Source: Ascoidea rubescens DSM 1968 (lineage: Eukaryota; Ascomycota; Saccharomycetes; Ascoideales; Ascoideaceae). Taken from it: a DNA stretch of 64,000 bases. Below the pieces are notes generated by a model. That model ran no database searches. It was given only the letters and a program-made list of their open reading frames with translations, and was not told the origin of the DNA. Positions 24,681 through 38,259 of this stretch are shown piece after piece. The translations under genes and the position numbers were made by a program. The number at the start of each line of letters is the position of its first letter. The stretch's first letter is position 1. The DNA is taken from NCBI RefSeq assembly GCF_001661345.1, contig NW_017962921.1, positions 186,001 through 250,000 of the forward strand, read 5' to 3'.

Positions 24681-26944
24681 GTAATCGCTGAAAGCCAAAG
24701 TGTTTCAAACTCATAATATGACTCACGTAATTGAACGATTTGTCACTTCAAAGATATTATTGGAAATGGACTATAATCATGAATGAAGCAAATCAATTTG
24801 ATTGATGACCAATCCCAAGATCATTATCCATTTATTATTTTTCAATAATTTTTGAGATAAATAGATACAGAGTTATACACCGATCAATCGGTTGCAAACA
24901 TCTTTCTCAAAAATGGCAATTGGAACGGTATTTGAGCCTGTGAAGGGACCGGCAAATGTCCGTTGTATCAAAAACAGTTGACGACATGCACATTTCAACC
25001 TCCCAGAGATATATTGACAGTTATGCCTGTTTTGGAATAAATGGTTGGAATGCTCACATTGAAAGCTAAATGATGCGAATTGACGAGCATAGTGTGATGA
25101 TTGCTGAGTGTCAGAGTTCTAGTACGTCATTGTTTTTAATTGAAGCAGTAGATCCAAAACATCTGCACTTCAACGCTGAATTTCAATTCCTTCAAATTCG
25201 CAAAAGCAACTGTTATTCGTCTTATATCGAATGATTACTCTAAGCAGAAGTGATAAAACACATAATGATATTCACTGCGGAAAACAGAATTGTAAAACCT
25301 CTTCTTCGGTTCAAGCACGGCACTTGTTTGAAATGTTGACGACTCAAAAATTTAGTAGATGGGAATTATTTTATTTGCAATCACTTTGGAGTAGTGAATA
25401 GAGTTTGTGGATTAACTCATACAGACTGAATATCCGGTTATTCTGTTGATCAACTTTTGAGGTGGAAATCATATCCAACTGGGTGATTGATTTGAAATTA
25501 GAAATATTTGAAAGATCACTGCGTTCAACCAACGTATCACCGTGAATTCAAAATGACAAATAATAATGAAGCACAAATATGTCGAAAAGTTGTGCAGGGA
25601 AATAGTTTTCAACCGTCAAGCAACTGCATGTCTTTCATTTATGAAATTTCAAAAGTTGATAGTCGCTTGATACAAATCAAAATTGAAATGGAAAACGGAA
25701 TTGTGAACTCTGATTTTTAGATCCTACATTGCCTGTTTGCACTCCAAACCTCGATCATTTCGCTCCACTGGTATTGCATTCAATAATAATTACGAATGTC
25801 TTTCGGAAAGCCTTTGACAACGATAACAAACTGTTATTGGTGATGTTCCATTTATTGTTGGAATGCCTCCTATGAATCGTAGCGTCACACAAACAATTTT
25901 TAGCTATATCATCAACGGTACATTTCTCTGTTCAATTCACCACTACAGGATGCAATTACTTGCAAAATCACTCAACCATCACTCTCAGCGCTTGTTCATA
26001 TCATCCGATGAGTCTGATTCATGTTTATTTGAATCAGATAATTCAAAACCAGTTTAAGAGTTTGCGGCTCCAAACCGTTCTACCAATATTTCAACGACTT
26101 CTCCATCAACAGATCATTTTTTCTTTGAGCACATTCGGAGTGTTTAACTTACGAAAGTATTGATGACGAAAAAAAAGTTTCAGGTGATTGAGCCGCTAGA
26201 CCCTATACGTTTGCTTTTCCTCAATTACAGAATCATGTGAAAAATGAAATTGCATCGGCGTCCTTTGTGATGATAGTAAGTCGAACCAACGGATATCCAT
26301 TTCTATAGTTGACCCACTTTTATTGAATTGTTTGCTTCTTTAAAGCCTTTCTGATATTGGAAGCACATTTATAATGAAAGTCAGGCCAACTAAGACAATT
26401 AGTTAATTACTTATTCCGTATCATCTATACAAGAAAAGATATGGCATCCGTGGAATGATTTTGCTTAATTTTGAAAATAACCATTTCTTGGATGTGTTGA
26501 CATCATCACCAACGGCCCCGAAGGTTGAAGGTGATCCATCAGAATGCCATTCAGTTGAAGGAAAATTTACTCAAGGAGCTTCCCAAATCTAAAAAGAGGT
26601 TATTCATTATGAAGAACGGCATTTATTCGTATCAAAATGAAAATATTTAATCTCAAGATCTTTGTGACACATCTTTTATCAAGACCAAAAATGCAAATTC
26701 GTATCTGTCATTGCAAATGAACTAAACTCAATGGAATTGAATGACGAGTATTTATTAGTTTCACCAACATCAGATATAACAGAGTTAGTCAATCAACAAT
26801 GAGTACTCAATTTCTAACAAACAAAAATGAATTTCAGCAGTTTAAGGCAAAACTAGTGCTAGAACGATTTCTTTCAAGAATTCGCATTAACTGTATCGAA
26901 GTTTATTATCCTGCTGAGAAATATGAGACATTGACATCGGCAGT

Positions 26945-26985
26945 TTCACTTGCCGCCGTTAGCAACTACAATCTTTGCTAAATAG
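26945..26985 (+). pseudogene. Integrase zinc-region remnant of U4
   Basis: TTGCCGCCGTTAGCAAC at 26950 aligns with TTGGCCGCCATTAGCAGC at 40893 and reads as LPPLATTIFAK beside FYWPPLAAAILAKW. The latter fits the gypsy integrase N-terminal zinc region (family ..YYWP.M...I..WV..C..C). The position, about 2.88 kb after the gag landmark and before the terminal block, fits integrase as the last domain, hence gypsy order. Confidence 0.6.
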
Positions 26986-27725
26986 ACGGCAAAGTTGCCA
27001 TTTTGATTTGACCAATTCACCGTTAAGACTATCTTCATTTACCTGCGTGAGCATTTACAACAAATGAAGTTGAAGAGCAAATTGAGAAAGCGATTGTATT
27101 CTTTGAAGCCACCACTCAAATTTAGTTCCACACGATTCAAAATATTCATAATGCAACAATATTTATTTTCAATTTTTGTTAAACGTATGATTGTTTGACA
27201 ACTCAAGTTATCAATTCTCGACTTATGTTCATGGTGATTCAATTAAAGGAAAACAAAAGCGTTGATTTGGTGACGCAATGAGATTGTTCAGGAGCAAGTC
27301 TCGAATAATAGATATGAAATATCTAGAGTGTTTTTCGCCGCTCAGATTGAGCAGACATATCATCCATACGTTAGAATCTTTTGAAGGACATTATCCAGGC
27401 AATTGAACAAAGTTTGAAACTGCAAAAATTAGAAGAGTTCAAATCAACTTTAATCAAAAACGTAACAAAATGATATTCAATTAACAATCCTTGATGATTG
27501 TAATCAATCAAAATGTGGATCATTTGTTGGCACACAAGTTATTCATGGTTGATACTGATTGTGGTCGGAAATGCTATTTTGCTGCATCACCTCTAAGCAG
27601 ACAATTAGTTCGTCTGACAGCAATTCATCTATTTGGTGTTTTTATAGTTTTGCAAAATGTTTGTCAAACAAAACCGGTGAAAAGAAGAGACATTGTTACC
27701 ATGAAACCAACTCCATTCTGATCAT

Positions 27726-28310
27726 TTCTCAAAACAATTTTAATAAAGTACTCTAAATGAATTCCATCATATTTATTTAATAGATGCCAGGAATTAACAG
27801 TTGTTATATCTATTGGACGATTCACTCTAGATATTGTCCTACTTGTATTATTGTTTACATATAGTTATTCTACTATTTCACATGTTCGTATTAAATTTCA
27901 GTTAAAGCTAACCCATTGTAAGTTTTAATGAAGTAAGTAAAAGGTTTCTTCCTCAGTGTAAATCTCTCATATTCTAAAATTGTTATTCATATTCAAGATA
28001 TTCATCTGTATATTTTTCCTCTAAATTGTTTCGTTGGAACTCACTGGTTCTTTCTGTTATGAATGGCACAAATGATTGTTTAATAATAGAAATAGTCTAT
28101 ATCACTATCTACTGATATAATATATAAATACATTGGAAGACAGAAAATGAAATAGATAATATTTTAAAATATAGGTCATTTATTTAGTACACTAATTTGC
28201 AATATCAAATATCAAATTTCCAGTCTGGTCCAATCGTTTCCTTCTACTGAATTCTAAGTTCATTCTCCTCTCGATTTTGGAATGAATGATTTAAAGGATT
28301 CAATAAGTCA
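27726..28310 (+). mobile_element. LTR-like block between U4 and U5
   Basis: About 580 bases of AT-rich non-coding sequence between the U4 end and U5 gag. An AATAAAG signal lies near 27742. TAAATCTCTCATATTC at 27959 and ATAGTCTATATCACTATC near 28095 have counterparts at matching distances before U3. Only one block separates U4 and U5, as between U1 and U2. Confidence 0.52.
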
Positions 28311-28334
28311 ACCTGATCAATCAACAGCGATATG

Positions 28335-29050
28335 CTCCAGACTGGTGCTGAACGGGTGTTGTTGAATACTTGGTTCACCAAAAAAAGCGTCAATCTCTTT
28401 GATATCAGTAAGTTTAACCTACTTGGATCGATCGCCCATTTGCAGTCAATCGAACTTTCAGATGATGTGGTGGTATTGACAAGCCGTTAAAAGAGGGTTC
28501 CTTTGAAACTAAACTAATAACACGTTTCGATCACCGCAATAATATTGAGATGTTCATTAAAATGAGTAAACCGTTTTGTGAATCTCAGTTAATACCTAAG
28601 GCTGCGCAGTTATAAAAATCTCTGTGATTGTGGGAATCACACAATGTCCAAATGATTAACTTGGTGGACATGATTTGAATCCATCAATTAGCGAAATGAG
28701 TAAGGAGCAACTCATTGAGGCTTCTTAACACAGTATCGGATTATTGTACATAATTTAGACCTATCCCTTTTTGTCCCACTTATCTCAGGTAGGAAAACGA
28801 AGAGGTTGAGAAATATGTTTGATACAATGGACTGGTCGAATGGTTTGGTCGGCAATGCATTTGATGTTACCTAACGAACGCTGCCATTATCGATTAATGA
28901 CTTCTTTCCAGGCGATATCAAATTAAAGAACAAATAAATCTTACCAACTTCTTCAAAATCATTCAAACTAAACAACGACGTCAAACAAAAAATGCGATAG
29001 TTCCATAGGGGTAAATGCTTCCGCTGTGGGAGTTTTGTCACTACAACAGA
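28335..29050 (+). pseudogene. gag remnant of U5
   Basis: ACTGGTGCTGAACG at 28341 and TGGTTCACC at 28371 open the block. GCATTTGATGTTACC at 28857 is almost identical to U1 at 8066. INDFFPGDIKLKN follows at about 28893-28932. GKCFRCGSF at about 29010-29036 is a clear zinc-knuckle start (C-X2-C). Landmark spacing is 492 bases here, longer than in the other copies. Fossil. Confidence 0.72.
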
Positions 29051-29749
29051 CATTTCAGAAAAGCATAATCCTCTAAATTCTGAAGGTTGATTTAGGTGTT
29101 TCGGTGTTCGGATCAATTAAAAGATATTATTGAAGCTAAATCAAATTGTGAGTCTGATAAGAATAATCTGATGCTTGACGGTCCCCAGGTTCAATATGCT
29201 TTTGAGTGACCTGAACCAACACGATGTAATCAAAAGTTGATCAATTGACTGATAAAAAATATGATAGCCCATCATGCAAAGCTGCAAACGGTGGCACTAT
29301 TTGCACAACCGAAGGATCTGCCATTGATTGCTGATTAACATTATCTGATGTATTTCATCTTGCAAATTCACCAAGAAACATCTATAGTCTTGTCACAACG
29401 GCTGATAATTGCTACATTGCTTACAATGGAGAATACATACTATCGAATGACAATGATGGTGTCACTATTGGTGAGTGTGAATAAATCAATGAATTCCGGG
29501 TGTTAACTGCATTACTGGCGAAAGATGATTTTGTTGTAAATTCTGAGTCAGACATGCAACAATCAGAAAGGAGCCACGGCCATTGATCATTCAATCAAGT
29601 TCGATCCTTAACCAAAGATACTTACAGCGGGGCCGATGTGAAAAGTCCTTTGAACAGTAGTAAAGCTTTGTCTTTGGTTCCAGACAAAGCGCATATTTCA
29701 ACGTTTGACACCTCAAAATAATCTGTTTTTCACAGTATATCTCTGTTTG

Positions 29750-30650
29750 TTTAGTTGGTCCAATTATTCGTTGTTAGGGATGAATTGGTACCGAGCATCT
29801 GCATTTGTTGATAGTTGAGAAAATATATTGCAGATAAATTTAATAGGAAATGAATTAATATAGTTTTAACTATCATTTATTTGTATCAAGATTCCCAGAC
29901 ATTTCTATATTTTATGTCCTTCGGTGGATATAAAGCCTACTCAGCAGAATATAGATATATCAGTTGGTTTTCATAACAGATATGTAAAGTGAAGATCAAA
30001 AAATAATTTATCTGCAATCTACAAACCAAAATTTCCAAATAGAAAATCCAATCATTGAATAGAACAGATCGAAACGGAGAAAGGTATGCTGCTATGCGAA
30101 ATAAGGAAATGATAAATACATTCCATTTGTATAACTAAGTATGAACTGGTTTAAAATGAGAATATGCTTAGGTAGGATTAGATACGCAACAAATGATAGA
30201 ATAAGACGAATGTAAGCAAAAATAGGCAAATTGAAAATGTTAACTTGCAATATCTTTTGTAAAACAGATGAAGTCAAAATGTAGAAAGGGATTTAGTTGG
30301 TCAAAAAATAGATTGAGTCTTCAAAATACTACTAGCTATATTTTGACAAATATATCAATTGTTCAAGTCTTGGAGAGTAAATGATGCAACGCAAGACTTT
30401 GTTTTAAGCTTGTTAATTAGAATGAGAGTAAGAATTATTTTAAAGAAGCAAAATTGAAAGTCATACAATTTGGTCGTTTTGAAATCGATTGGTTCAAGAT
30501 GAAAAACCTGAGGACGAAAACAAACAAATCGGAGCAAAAATAAATCAACATATGATTAGTGTTAGCATTTGACATCAAAACTGGGATTTTTCATTTTGAC
30601 AATTGTCCGTTTTGAACACCTATATTCAAACCAAAATTAATTATCTCTCT
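29750..30650. other. AT-rich stretch within U5
   Basis: Very AT-rich with no domain I recognise on either strand. Minus-strand open frames at 30092-30277 and 30355-30537 are rich in Phe, Leu and Ile, as expected by chance from T-rich DNA. It may contain a small insertion, or an LTR-like piece, within the old unit. Confidence 0.3.
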
Positions 30651-31429
30651 CCATGCATATTCTTGGACGATTCATTAGGAATGCACTAATATATTTTTTG
30701 TTGCTGCTTAAATGGTTGCTTTAATCGTAGTTTCAGACACAAAAGATTTAGGAATGGCTTGGTACAATTTTTGTTTAATTCAAGATGTAAAATTGCAGCT
30801 ATAACAAAAGAAGTCAAAGCAATCTTTTCTGAACAAGGTCAAACCGAGGAGGGATGATATTCGCCAGTTTAAATTACCTGACGGAATCGCAGTTGGAAGC
30901 ATCGAAACCCCAAGCCGTTCTAGTAATAGATTAACCACTTGTCTAACGACCAGTCGATCTTCTTTTGATCGTCTACTGTGGAACTCGACTAACATAATAT
31001 TAGTAATTTCAGAGATATTGATCTGAGAGAAAGATTGAAAAATGGCATTAGCTTATTCTCCCTTAAATCATCAAATGAACATCTGATTTGATGACAGATC
31101 ACATTGTTGAAGCAATTCACAATAACCTGGTTACTGCCCCGAAAGTTGAATCATCATTCAACAATACTTTGCTACCTGACAATCTATTTGATAGTGAAAA
31201 CAAACTTAACTTGATAATCGTACGGACAATGAAGGTTACTAAACCACCTTGGATCCTTGATTTCATAATCCCAAAGATATCACTTGAACTGACTATGTCT
31301 GCGCAGTTGCAAAGATAGTGATAGCTGCCAACAATCAAAATCGTTAGAAGTTGGGAAGAAAGATGATATTCCTCCAACGAGTCGTACAAGATGAACCTAT
31401 AACTAATAATGATGCCTCGAAACACTCCG

Positions 31430-33000
31430 TGGATCGGCTAGCTCGATGAGGACGCTAGTTCCAGCATGTCGGAACTAAGTTATATCTTTCGAAATAGTTT
31501 CACAGATGTTCAAAGAAGTTCACCTGACTAAATTGTTGTCCGCTACGGCGAGCGAAATCAAGTGATTGCAAAAAAATAATGATTATTCTTTGGCGCAACG
31601 GAGATCAGTTGGATCAACATAGGCAAGGATGCTTTCAGCCGCCGAATTTGTAAATTAAGTCCTTTGGTTTCGGTTGCGGTCTGCGCCGCTGTAGCTTATT
31701 GGTGAAACCCAGGCCCTTTCTAAAAGCAGCTGGGGTTCTTTGCTTTGTTTTCACTTGTTCATGTACGGGTTTTCTAATCCGTAAATTATCATTTAATAGC
31801 CACAGCAGCCATGAGACAACCTGCAAATGGTGGCGGCCAAGAATCACTGAGTCAGATGGATGGTGCTGCCGTTACGATACTAGATTCCGCCTTCACTGAA
31901 AGATTAACTCCGATTGCTCACTTGAATTAGCCACATATCAACGAAATAATTGATCTTCCTGATGAAGAAGATTCAGCCCAAATTACGAATGGTTTGGTTT
32001 CCTCTTGCAATGGGATAGTTCCTGGCTGCATAGCTCTAGCTATATTGAAGGAGGTGCTACGAAATGAATGGGAAAGCCGAGAACAATTAGTTACTTTGGA
32101 GAAGGATCGTGGTATTTTTGCTGTTCATGCTGCACTTGCTATCACAAGGTCACGGTGAATTGATTGGTGGGAAATACAATATACAATACGAGGAATTACA
32201 AAAAATGCTTTAAATAGTTGAATTGCAACATTTGTGAGCACCACGATGCTGGTCCACTTGCAAATCATTTCAACAGTTCTTCTGCTTTGGTCAACACTTA
32301 GCGGAAGAAGGACTTGCTTCACTTCACAACGTCCCGCAAATGCACAATTACAGATGCGAAAGTGTGCGGCAATCAAAGTTGCTGATGAGGCAATTGCTGG
32401 TCGGCCAGGTTTGAAAGCATTAGCCATCATTGCAAATCAATGCTAATATATTGTGAGAAAGAACATTATAAGAAAGATGAAGGTAGACCTGTTCGCGGGC
32501 CCTTCCGTTGAGGAATGTCTTTGATATCAGTGATTGGCGCAAGCCGACCGGTGACACATACTGATGGACTGAATCTAATTAACCCAGCAGGTAAGAAGAG
32601 CGCCCTCCATCCCTTTAACAAGACTTCACACTACTTGGTAAATGACTAATAATATTCTGAAGAATGTGCAAACGACGGTTCGCGATGGCCGAGCGCTACC
32701 CAGAAAGAGTACGGATCATGGACGTTTGGGTTCTGCTGGCGAACGCTGTGGAGTGGCTTCCAATGCGAACTACGGTCCTTCAAATAAAGCTACTTTTGGT
32801 TGATGAGTCATAGTGTTGTTGAAATACCCGCATGTGAGTTGTATTAGCAAGCCATTTCTAATCATTGACGCATTGACATTTGGATAATTGTTGTGATTGG
32901 AGCCTTAAGAACGTCCTCCAGCCACTTTGATGACTCGATAGCTCAGGCAACCCCCTTTTCTCTCATCCGCTGTTCGAGCTAGAATAAGGTACTGTTTTAT
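31430..33000 (+). mobile_element. Copia-4 left part: 5' region and gag
   Basis: The GC content rises sharply at about 31.4 kb. A plus-strand gag-like stretch at 31.83-32.15 kb includes LRNEWESREQLVTLEKDRG, which resembles the copia gag segment A.E.W..L...Y...S. At 32440-32493, LIYCEKEHYKKDEGR resembles a copia zinc knuckle (C.YC.K.GHYKKDC). This ends near 33.0 kb where a minus-strand copia begins; integrase of a plus-strand copia reappears at 38.3 kb, so I read the two as one element split by Copia-5. Broken many times; younger than the gypsy units because it lies inside one. Confidence 0.6.
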
Positions 33001-36000
33001 AAATCGAAACCAAAAAATAGCATTATAACAAATGAAATCAAGCAAAATACGAATCGCTGACAGATTAAGTACTTGATACTGCAAAGTTGAGCGTTGTATA
33101 AATAAATAAAATCCCCATTGATTGAAAAAATCTCAAGGTATTGTGGAAGTAGCAGAACCATCATCAGTCAAACAAGTATATCAATGTTTAATCATAGACT
33201 ACAAAACCTGAAACAAATGTTTGTAGGCCGTTGAATCGAAATCATGGAATTCAGGAAACAGAATCTATCAACAAATTCAACTTTTGAAGAAATTTGTTCA
33301 GTGATCTAAACAGTGGAGCTCCGAGCGCTTTGGCCAACGTAAGAAAACAATAGAGCGTGTACCACCCCTCTCAACCGATACAGCAACACTGCACTACGGT
33401 GAAAGAGAGCAATTCCTGAGTGAAATATCTTTCAACTGTCAGTGATGGGTGGAATATTTCGCCTAGTTGATATGAGTCTGGCAATATCAATATAAAATTG
33501 ATTCTTCAAAGCTTTACAAAAAGTGTTCAGAACCTCCATTGGAACCGGAGCATTTTTGAAAGCTTCAAATTACGAATCAAATATGGCTTCACCTGTTAGA
33601 AGGCTATTGAGGAGTGCTGTTTCCAATTCAAAGTAACTGCTCTTTGACTATTGGCGAGGATATACTCACCAACTGATCTTTCGTGACAAAAATCTGCAGC
33701 CGAGTCACTGTCAGAATATAGATCCATCTTATCTGTAGTAGTACTTTGGGGAGGATCAGTTAATCAGTTTGACTTTAGATGTCTTCACAGAATTTGAGCA
33801 CAACTTAAATGGATTTCTCGTGGTGCAGTAAGATACCGACTGCCTAGCCTAAAAGAAAAAGCAACAACGAGGCTTACCCAATTGGCTGCACGAAGTAGCG
33901 GGCCATTCATTATTTGTAAAGTGAAGATTCATCAGAATCAATCTCAGTGCCATCTGTTCCAAACAGCAGCTTTTGGGAATTAATCATCATTGGTACAGCC
34001 TGACGAAAAGAACAAACAACTCTAATATGTTATTTCATCGTTGTGACGCGGTTTGCCATAGATCCCCAATCGCCTGCTATCATTGAGCAGCATCACGTCC
34101 AGAAAAACGATCATTAATTTCCGCACATTCTCCAATATTGATGAATGAATTGAGATATCATTTGACCACCAACGATTATTGCATCTGATGATTCGCCAAT
34201 GAGTAGCCCATTCACAGTTAACTCAGGCATCCAGTGGTGTACCTTTCTGGAAAGGTAAGAAACGCCATGTTCAGTTGAAGGTCGGTAGAGGTGTACGGTT
34301 TGCAGTACATTAACAATGGTTTTCCACCAACAAATGGAAAAAAGTGTAAATTGATGAAATGTTTCGAGTAACATAGAGCTTTCAGTAAATATGAACTAAT
34401 AGTATATGAAAGAAAGAGGTACTAGTGAGTCACCCCGTTGAGACCACTATGAGGGAATCCGGTTGACCAATCCATTTACTGATCCTTCAATGTCCTTGAA
34501 GCTGGCACAGCGCAAAGGATTGTCGTACCACTATACAAAATTAGTGGACTGAATGTAGCGGTATATTGTATATTTTCATCCTGAGTAACCCTTAGCAACA
34601 AGTCTGTCGTTCGGACAATTTCCAATCGGATCTGTGTCGATTGTGATCAGCCAATGATAGCCATCTAGTCCATACCAGCTGACAGAACATCAAAGAAAAC
34701 GATGCTATTATGAAGCACTGCCAGACGCACCGATTGAGAAGCGGTTGAGCAGATTGTGTATAGAGGGAGCAGTGCAACAGTAGCAGCGACAGTAAAGCAG
34801 ACAACTATCTCGAAAGAGACCAGTCCAAAGTAGGTTACGTTGAATCACTTTTGAACCATTTAAGAACAATCTCATTATTACGATGATCCTCTTGAGCAGC
34901 TTCTTCGGGTCCTGCAAGTGGATCCATTTCAGACTCAGCATCAATCTAGCATCAGTATCTCAGTCATCATGATCGTGGGTAAGAACGCATTCAGTTGAAT
35001 CCTATTCACTGTCATCGACACCTTATTTGTTTTCATCATCTGAGGCGATATCAATCTATTCATTATCGACTTTTGGATCATGATTTAAGGAGTCAACTGA
35101 AGCAATTGCAGTTGTGCTATTCTCGTTATTGGTAGCTGGGTCTGAATTGCCCTGTGACTTCAATATCATTAAGAACAGCTCCAACAGCAGATGGAACTGT
35201 TCTTTCAAAAGCGGCCAGCGATGAATACTCAAAAAGGGGCATGGTTGCATCAGCGAGACAAAATGACGGAAGAGAGCCACTGCTTTTTTGATGATTGTTC
35301 ACTGTGCAGGTCAATCAATTCATGTTGATCTCAGCAGCGGCACGGAAAACTCCACCATCACCGTTATTTCTCACCTTCATTTATTTGAACATTATCGAAA
35401 GCAGCTCATCAATATATGTTCAAAAAGAGAGCAAATGATTTTCTGCTTTGGTAAATTTAAATAGGACAAGTCATGCGAGCCCCTTGATTGGTAGAACGGA
35501 AAGTCATCATAACTTGTGCCCATTATGGGGCTTCACTCCACAAATGATGAGCACCATCTGCTTTAATTGGTAATGCCCTGGCAAATTGCTTTGTTCCCTT
35601 TTGCCAACGTGCAGCTTCAAAAGTATGATGGGTATCATATTGACCCAACATTTCAAGAGTGATTGCTTCCACATAGCTAAAATGTTTCAACGGCTTGCAT
35701 CCAAACAAGTTGACAAACCTGACTGTAGAAAATGTCCTACTCTAAAGGTGTTGAGCATGATTCATATTACAATCTTACTTGGCAACTGCCTTTTGATCTT
35801 TTGCTTTTTGAGCAACAAGGAGATGATTCTATTGCTCATCAACACTGGAGAGAACGCATGCACTCCCATGGACAACAGCAACCGGTACTGTGCCCATCCA
35901 TATGAAAAAGAAAAAGTCTAAGAGCAACCGTGGCTCTCTATTTGGACAACCAAACAAAATTTTTGGTGGCTCTACATCTGTGAGAAGACTCACACTTTTG

Positions 36001-38250
36001 TCCACCGTCAGCACTAATGCCAACAAGTTAGCCATACCAATTGATGCACTTCCACCTCCATCACTTGAATGATTGTGCCACTTTGCAGAAATAAGCACCG
36101 CAGCAAATGTGGCAAAGATACTTCGTTCAATCCCAAATCCGCTGCAAACCCAGCTAAATCACTATTCATATAACGTAAATCATCCTTGGATTAAATGCGG
36201 GCTCCTTATTTGTGCCAGCTGACATTGAAAATTCATTTGCACCAGGAAGACGAATGGAACATGCTCTAACTATCTACTACCCGGAAGGATCAGAGTTGCT
36301 GCTGCATTGACATCAACGAATGAGTCAGCGCCGCAGAAATCTCATTTCGGGAGTAGATATGTCTATGAAGCAATCAGCGTGAGAACGGATAAGATGAGTA
36401 TTACCAGACTATAATACAAAAGTTGGGATGACTCCGCAACCTTGGCAGTTTCATTCGGCTACCAAAACACAGCGGCTGCTCAACATTGGGGGCATCCAGA
36501 TCAACCACCCCTGCGAAAGCATCGTCCGCAGAAAACAATCCAGTAGATCCTGCAGTAGTGGCAAGCACTTACTCTTCTAAGGTTTTCTCTTATGAAATCA
36601 ATCACGTGTCGTCTCGTGCTGTTTTTGCTTCATGAATGATAATTACCAAACGAAATGGACGAAGCGACACACACTTGCCAGCAGACTCTCGATCACCAAA
36701 ATGGTTGGCCCATACTGCTGCATTCGCAAAAGTAATTATTTGGGTGTCTGTAAATTAAGTAAGAACATCTTTGCCGTAGGTAGTGTTCGAGTCAGTATCT
36801 CCGTTGAAATTGGCGGCTAAATGATACTCATTGAATCCCTTGAAATATTGTAGTTCAACTCCTTAAAGCCTTTCATATCAATCTTTAGATTTGATAATGT
36901 ATTTGGGCACTTGCGAAAAGTAAGTGACCTGGTCACCTTAATGGGCAGCCAATAGCTGTGGCATTTCAGCCGCTGCTGCTTCAAGATTTTCATCTTGTGA
37001 GAAAAATAATTCAACCAAATTTATTAGCAAGTCGTTCACCAAAAAATTTGCACTCGCAGTAGGTCCATTTCTTGTTAGAGATGATGGACCATTGACAAAT
37101 TTTGTTTTTGATTAGAATCGTTATATTCCCGCTATTTTTTATGGTCTCTACGCATAAGTGGTCGGTGCTCTATCTGCTACTCAAACATTTTCTGCTGCAA
37201 GAATGGCAATGTAGATTGAATTTAGTCGATGAATAATGAATAAAGCAGTCTAGGCTCACTGATGTAATTACAGGTGAGCATCCCAGCTGCTCACAATATG
37301 TTACGCATCAAAACGAGCTAAACAAGAACTGTCAGCTTTTCATGAGTCTCATCAAGATTGGGTGGCTGAACAGTCGCGGAGAACATAGTGGAGACTCTCC
37401 GCAACACAGATGATTAAAGCAATAGTTCCTCAATATCAGTGAAATGCAGCTGTGATAACCAGTCCTCGTGATCAATTTTCTTCTATCTAAACAAGGCGAT
37501 TTGTTCCCTAATCGTTTTGAATCACTTTATTGAATGAAATCATGTGGTGGGTTGCTGAAAGAATTTGGGCATTATGTTTATGCAAAGATCCGCAAACAAA
37601 ATCAGGCAAACCAAGCCTGCCGATAAAAATATCCTCCGTACGTATATATGCTTCGACATGCGGAGAAAGAACTCCACACTGCTAAATCTTAATTTCTGAC
37701 TTTCCATGGCGGTTGTTTTTACTTTTTGATGAAAGCCACTCTCTATAAAGATTGCCCATTTGCTGCTACTACTCCAAACATTACTTCTGCAGTTGGAGTG
37801 TCACTCATCACTGCAGGAGTTAGGGGGCGGAGATTCAGTCCACAGCAGCCCATGACAGATATAACTCAATTGCAATTTTTTCGGTTGATACATAAAATAG
37901 TAACTCCAATTCGAATGATAGGTATATTGTCATCAGTTTAGATTATCAACAAACGAGGGTTTCTGCGACAGTGATTTTGGTTTAAAGGAATTTGTTGCAT
38001 CTACCGCCGATGAACTTTAAGTGATTCACGTTAACAATGGTGCTAAGTCGGTTATAGACCAACTTCCTGCAACAAATAGTATTCCTGAAATGTAATATGA
38101 TGCCAGTGAAAGCGTTCCAAATTGGTTATGAAATGATTCAAGAAGTGCAAGTATAAACAGGTCTAGAATATATTCAGCAACTGTTCCTATTGCCGCTGCT
38201 ACTGTTAATCTGAATTCTGGAGACACAATCTGAAAAGTTGCTAGTCAATC
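33000..38250 (-). mobile_element. Copia-5: Ty1/copia relic, gag to RNase H
   Basis: Minus-strand domains in order: gag to about 36.5 kb, ending in a DAPNVEQPL junction-like phrase; protease and GAG-pre-integrase to 36.1 kb; integrase start at 35829-36098 (REPRLLLDFFFF then MGTVPVAV, like the LLDF.H.DVCGP.PV block); integrase end near 35530-35590 (ARALPIKADGAHHLWSE, family ARALL....P..LW.EA); acidic linker at 35.07-35.17 kb; reverse transcriptase with RLVAKGYS at 34579-34605; RNase H with GSRYLTAPREIHLSCAQIL near 33790-33850 and YSDSDSAADFCHERSVGE near 33670-33725. This is a nearly full domain set. It lies inside Copia-4 on the opposite strand and is therefore younger. Broken many times. Confidence 0.85.
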
Positions 38251-38259
38251 AGCGTCTCA

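Larger units (their letters stand above)
23990..27725 (+). mobile_element. U4: Ty3/gypsy-like relic, fourth unit of array
   Basis: This is the best landmark carrier of the array. Gag starts with GGTACTGGTGCTAAAC at 24039, has GATGTGGCCC at 24498 and a zinc-knuckle start EICKNCCSFGYH at 24641-24676. A polymerase-type region follows to about 26.8 kb, including TAPKVEG near 26.51 kb, which also occurs in U5 near 31.13 kb. The integrase zinc-region remnant FHLPPLATTIFAK is at about 26945-26983. The terminal block at 27511-27540 is shared with U2. Internal length is about 3.7 kb, compact for a gypsy gag-pol. Old, broken many times. Confidence 0.66.
28320..31425 (+). mobile_element. U5 left part: Ty3/gypsy-like relic, fifth unit, split by copia insertion
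   Basis: Gag with a good zinc knuckle lies at 28.34-29.05 kb. A protease-like region follows at 29.28-29.7 kb (TADNCYIAYNGEYILSND). Later polymerase-type sequence with TAPKVESSF near 31.13 kb parallels U4. The stretch at 29.75-30.65 kb is unusually AT-rich and lacks recognisable domains; U5 is about 0.3 kb longer than U4 up to the TAPKVE site, so a small insertion may lie there. The unit stops near 31.4 kb at the edge of Copia-4 and resumes with its integrase at 40.6 kb. Broken many times. Confidence 0.6.
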
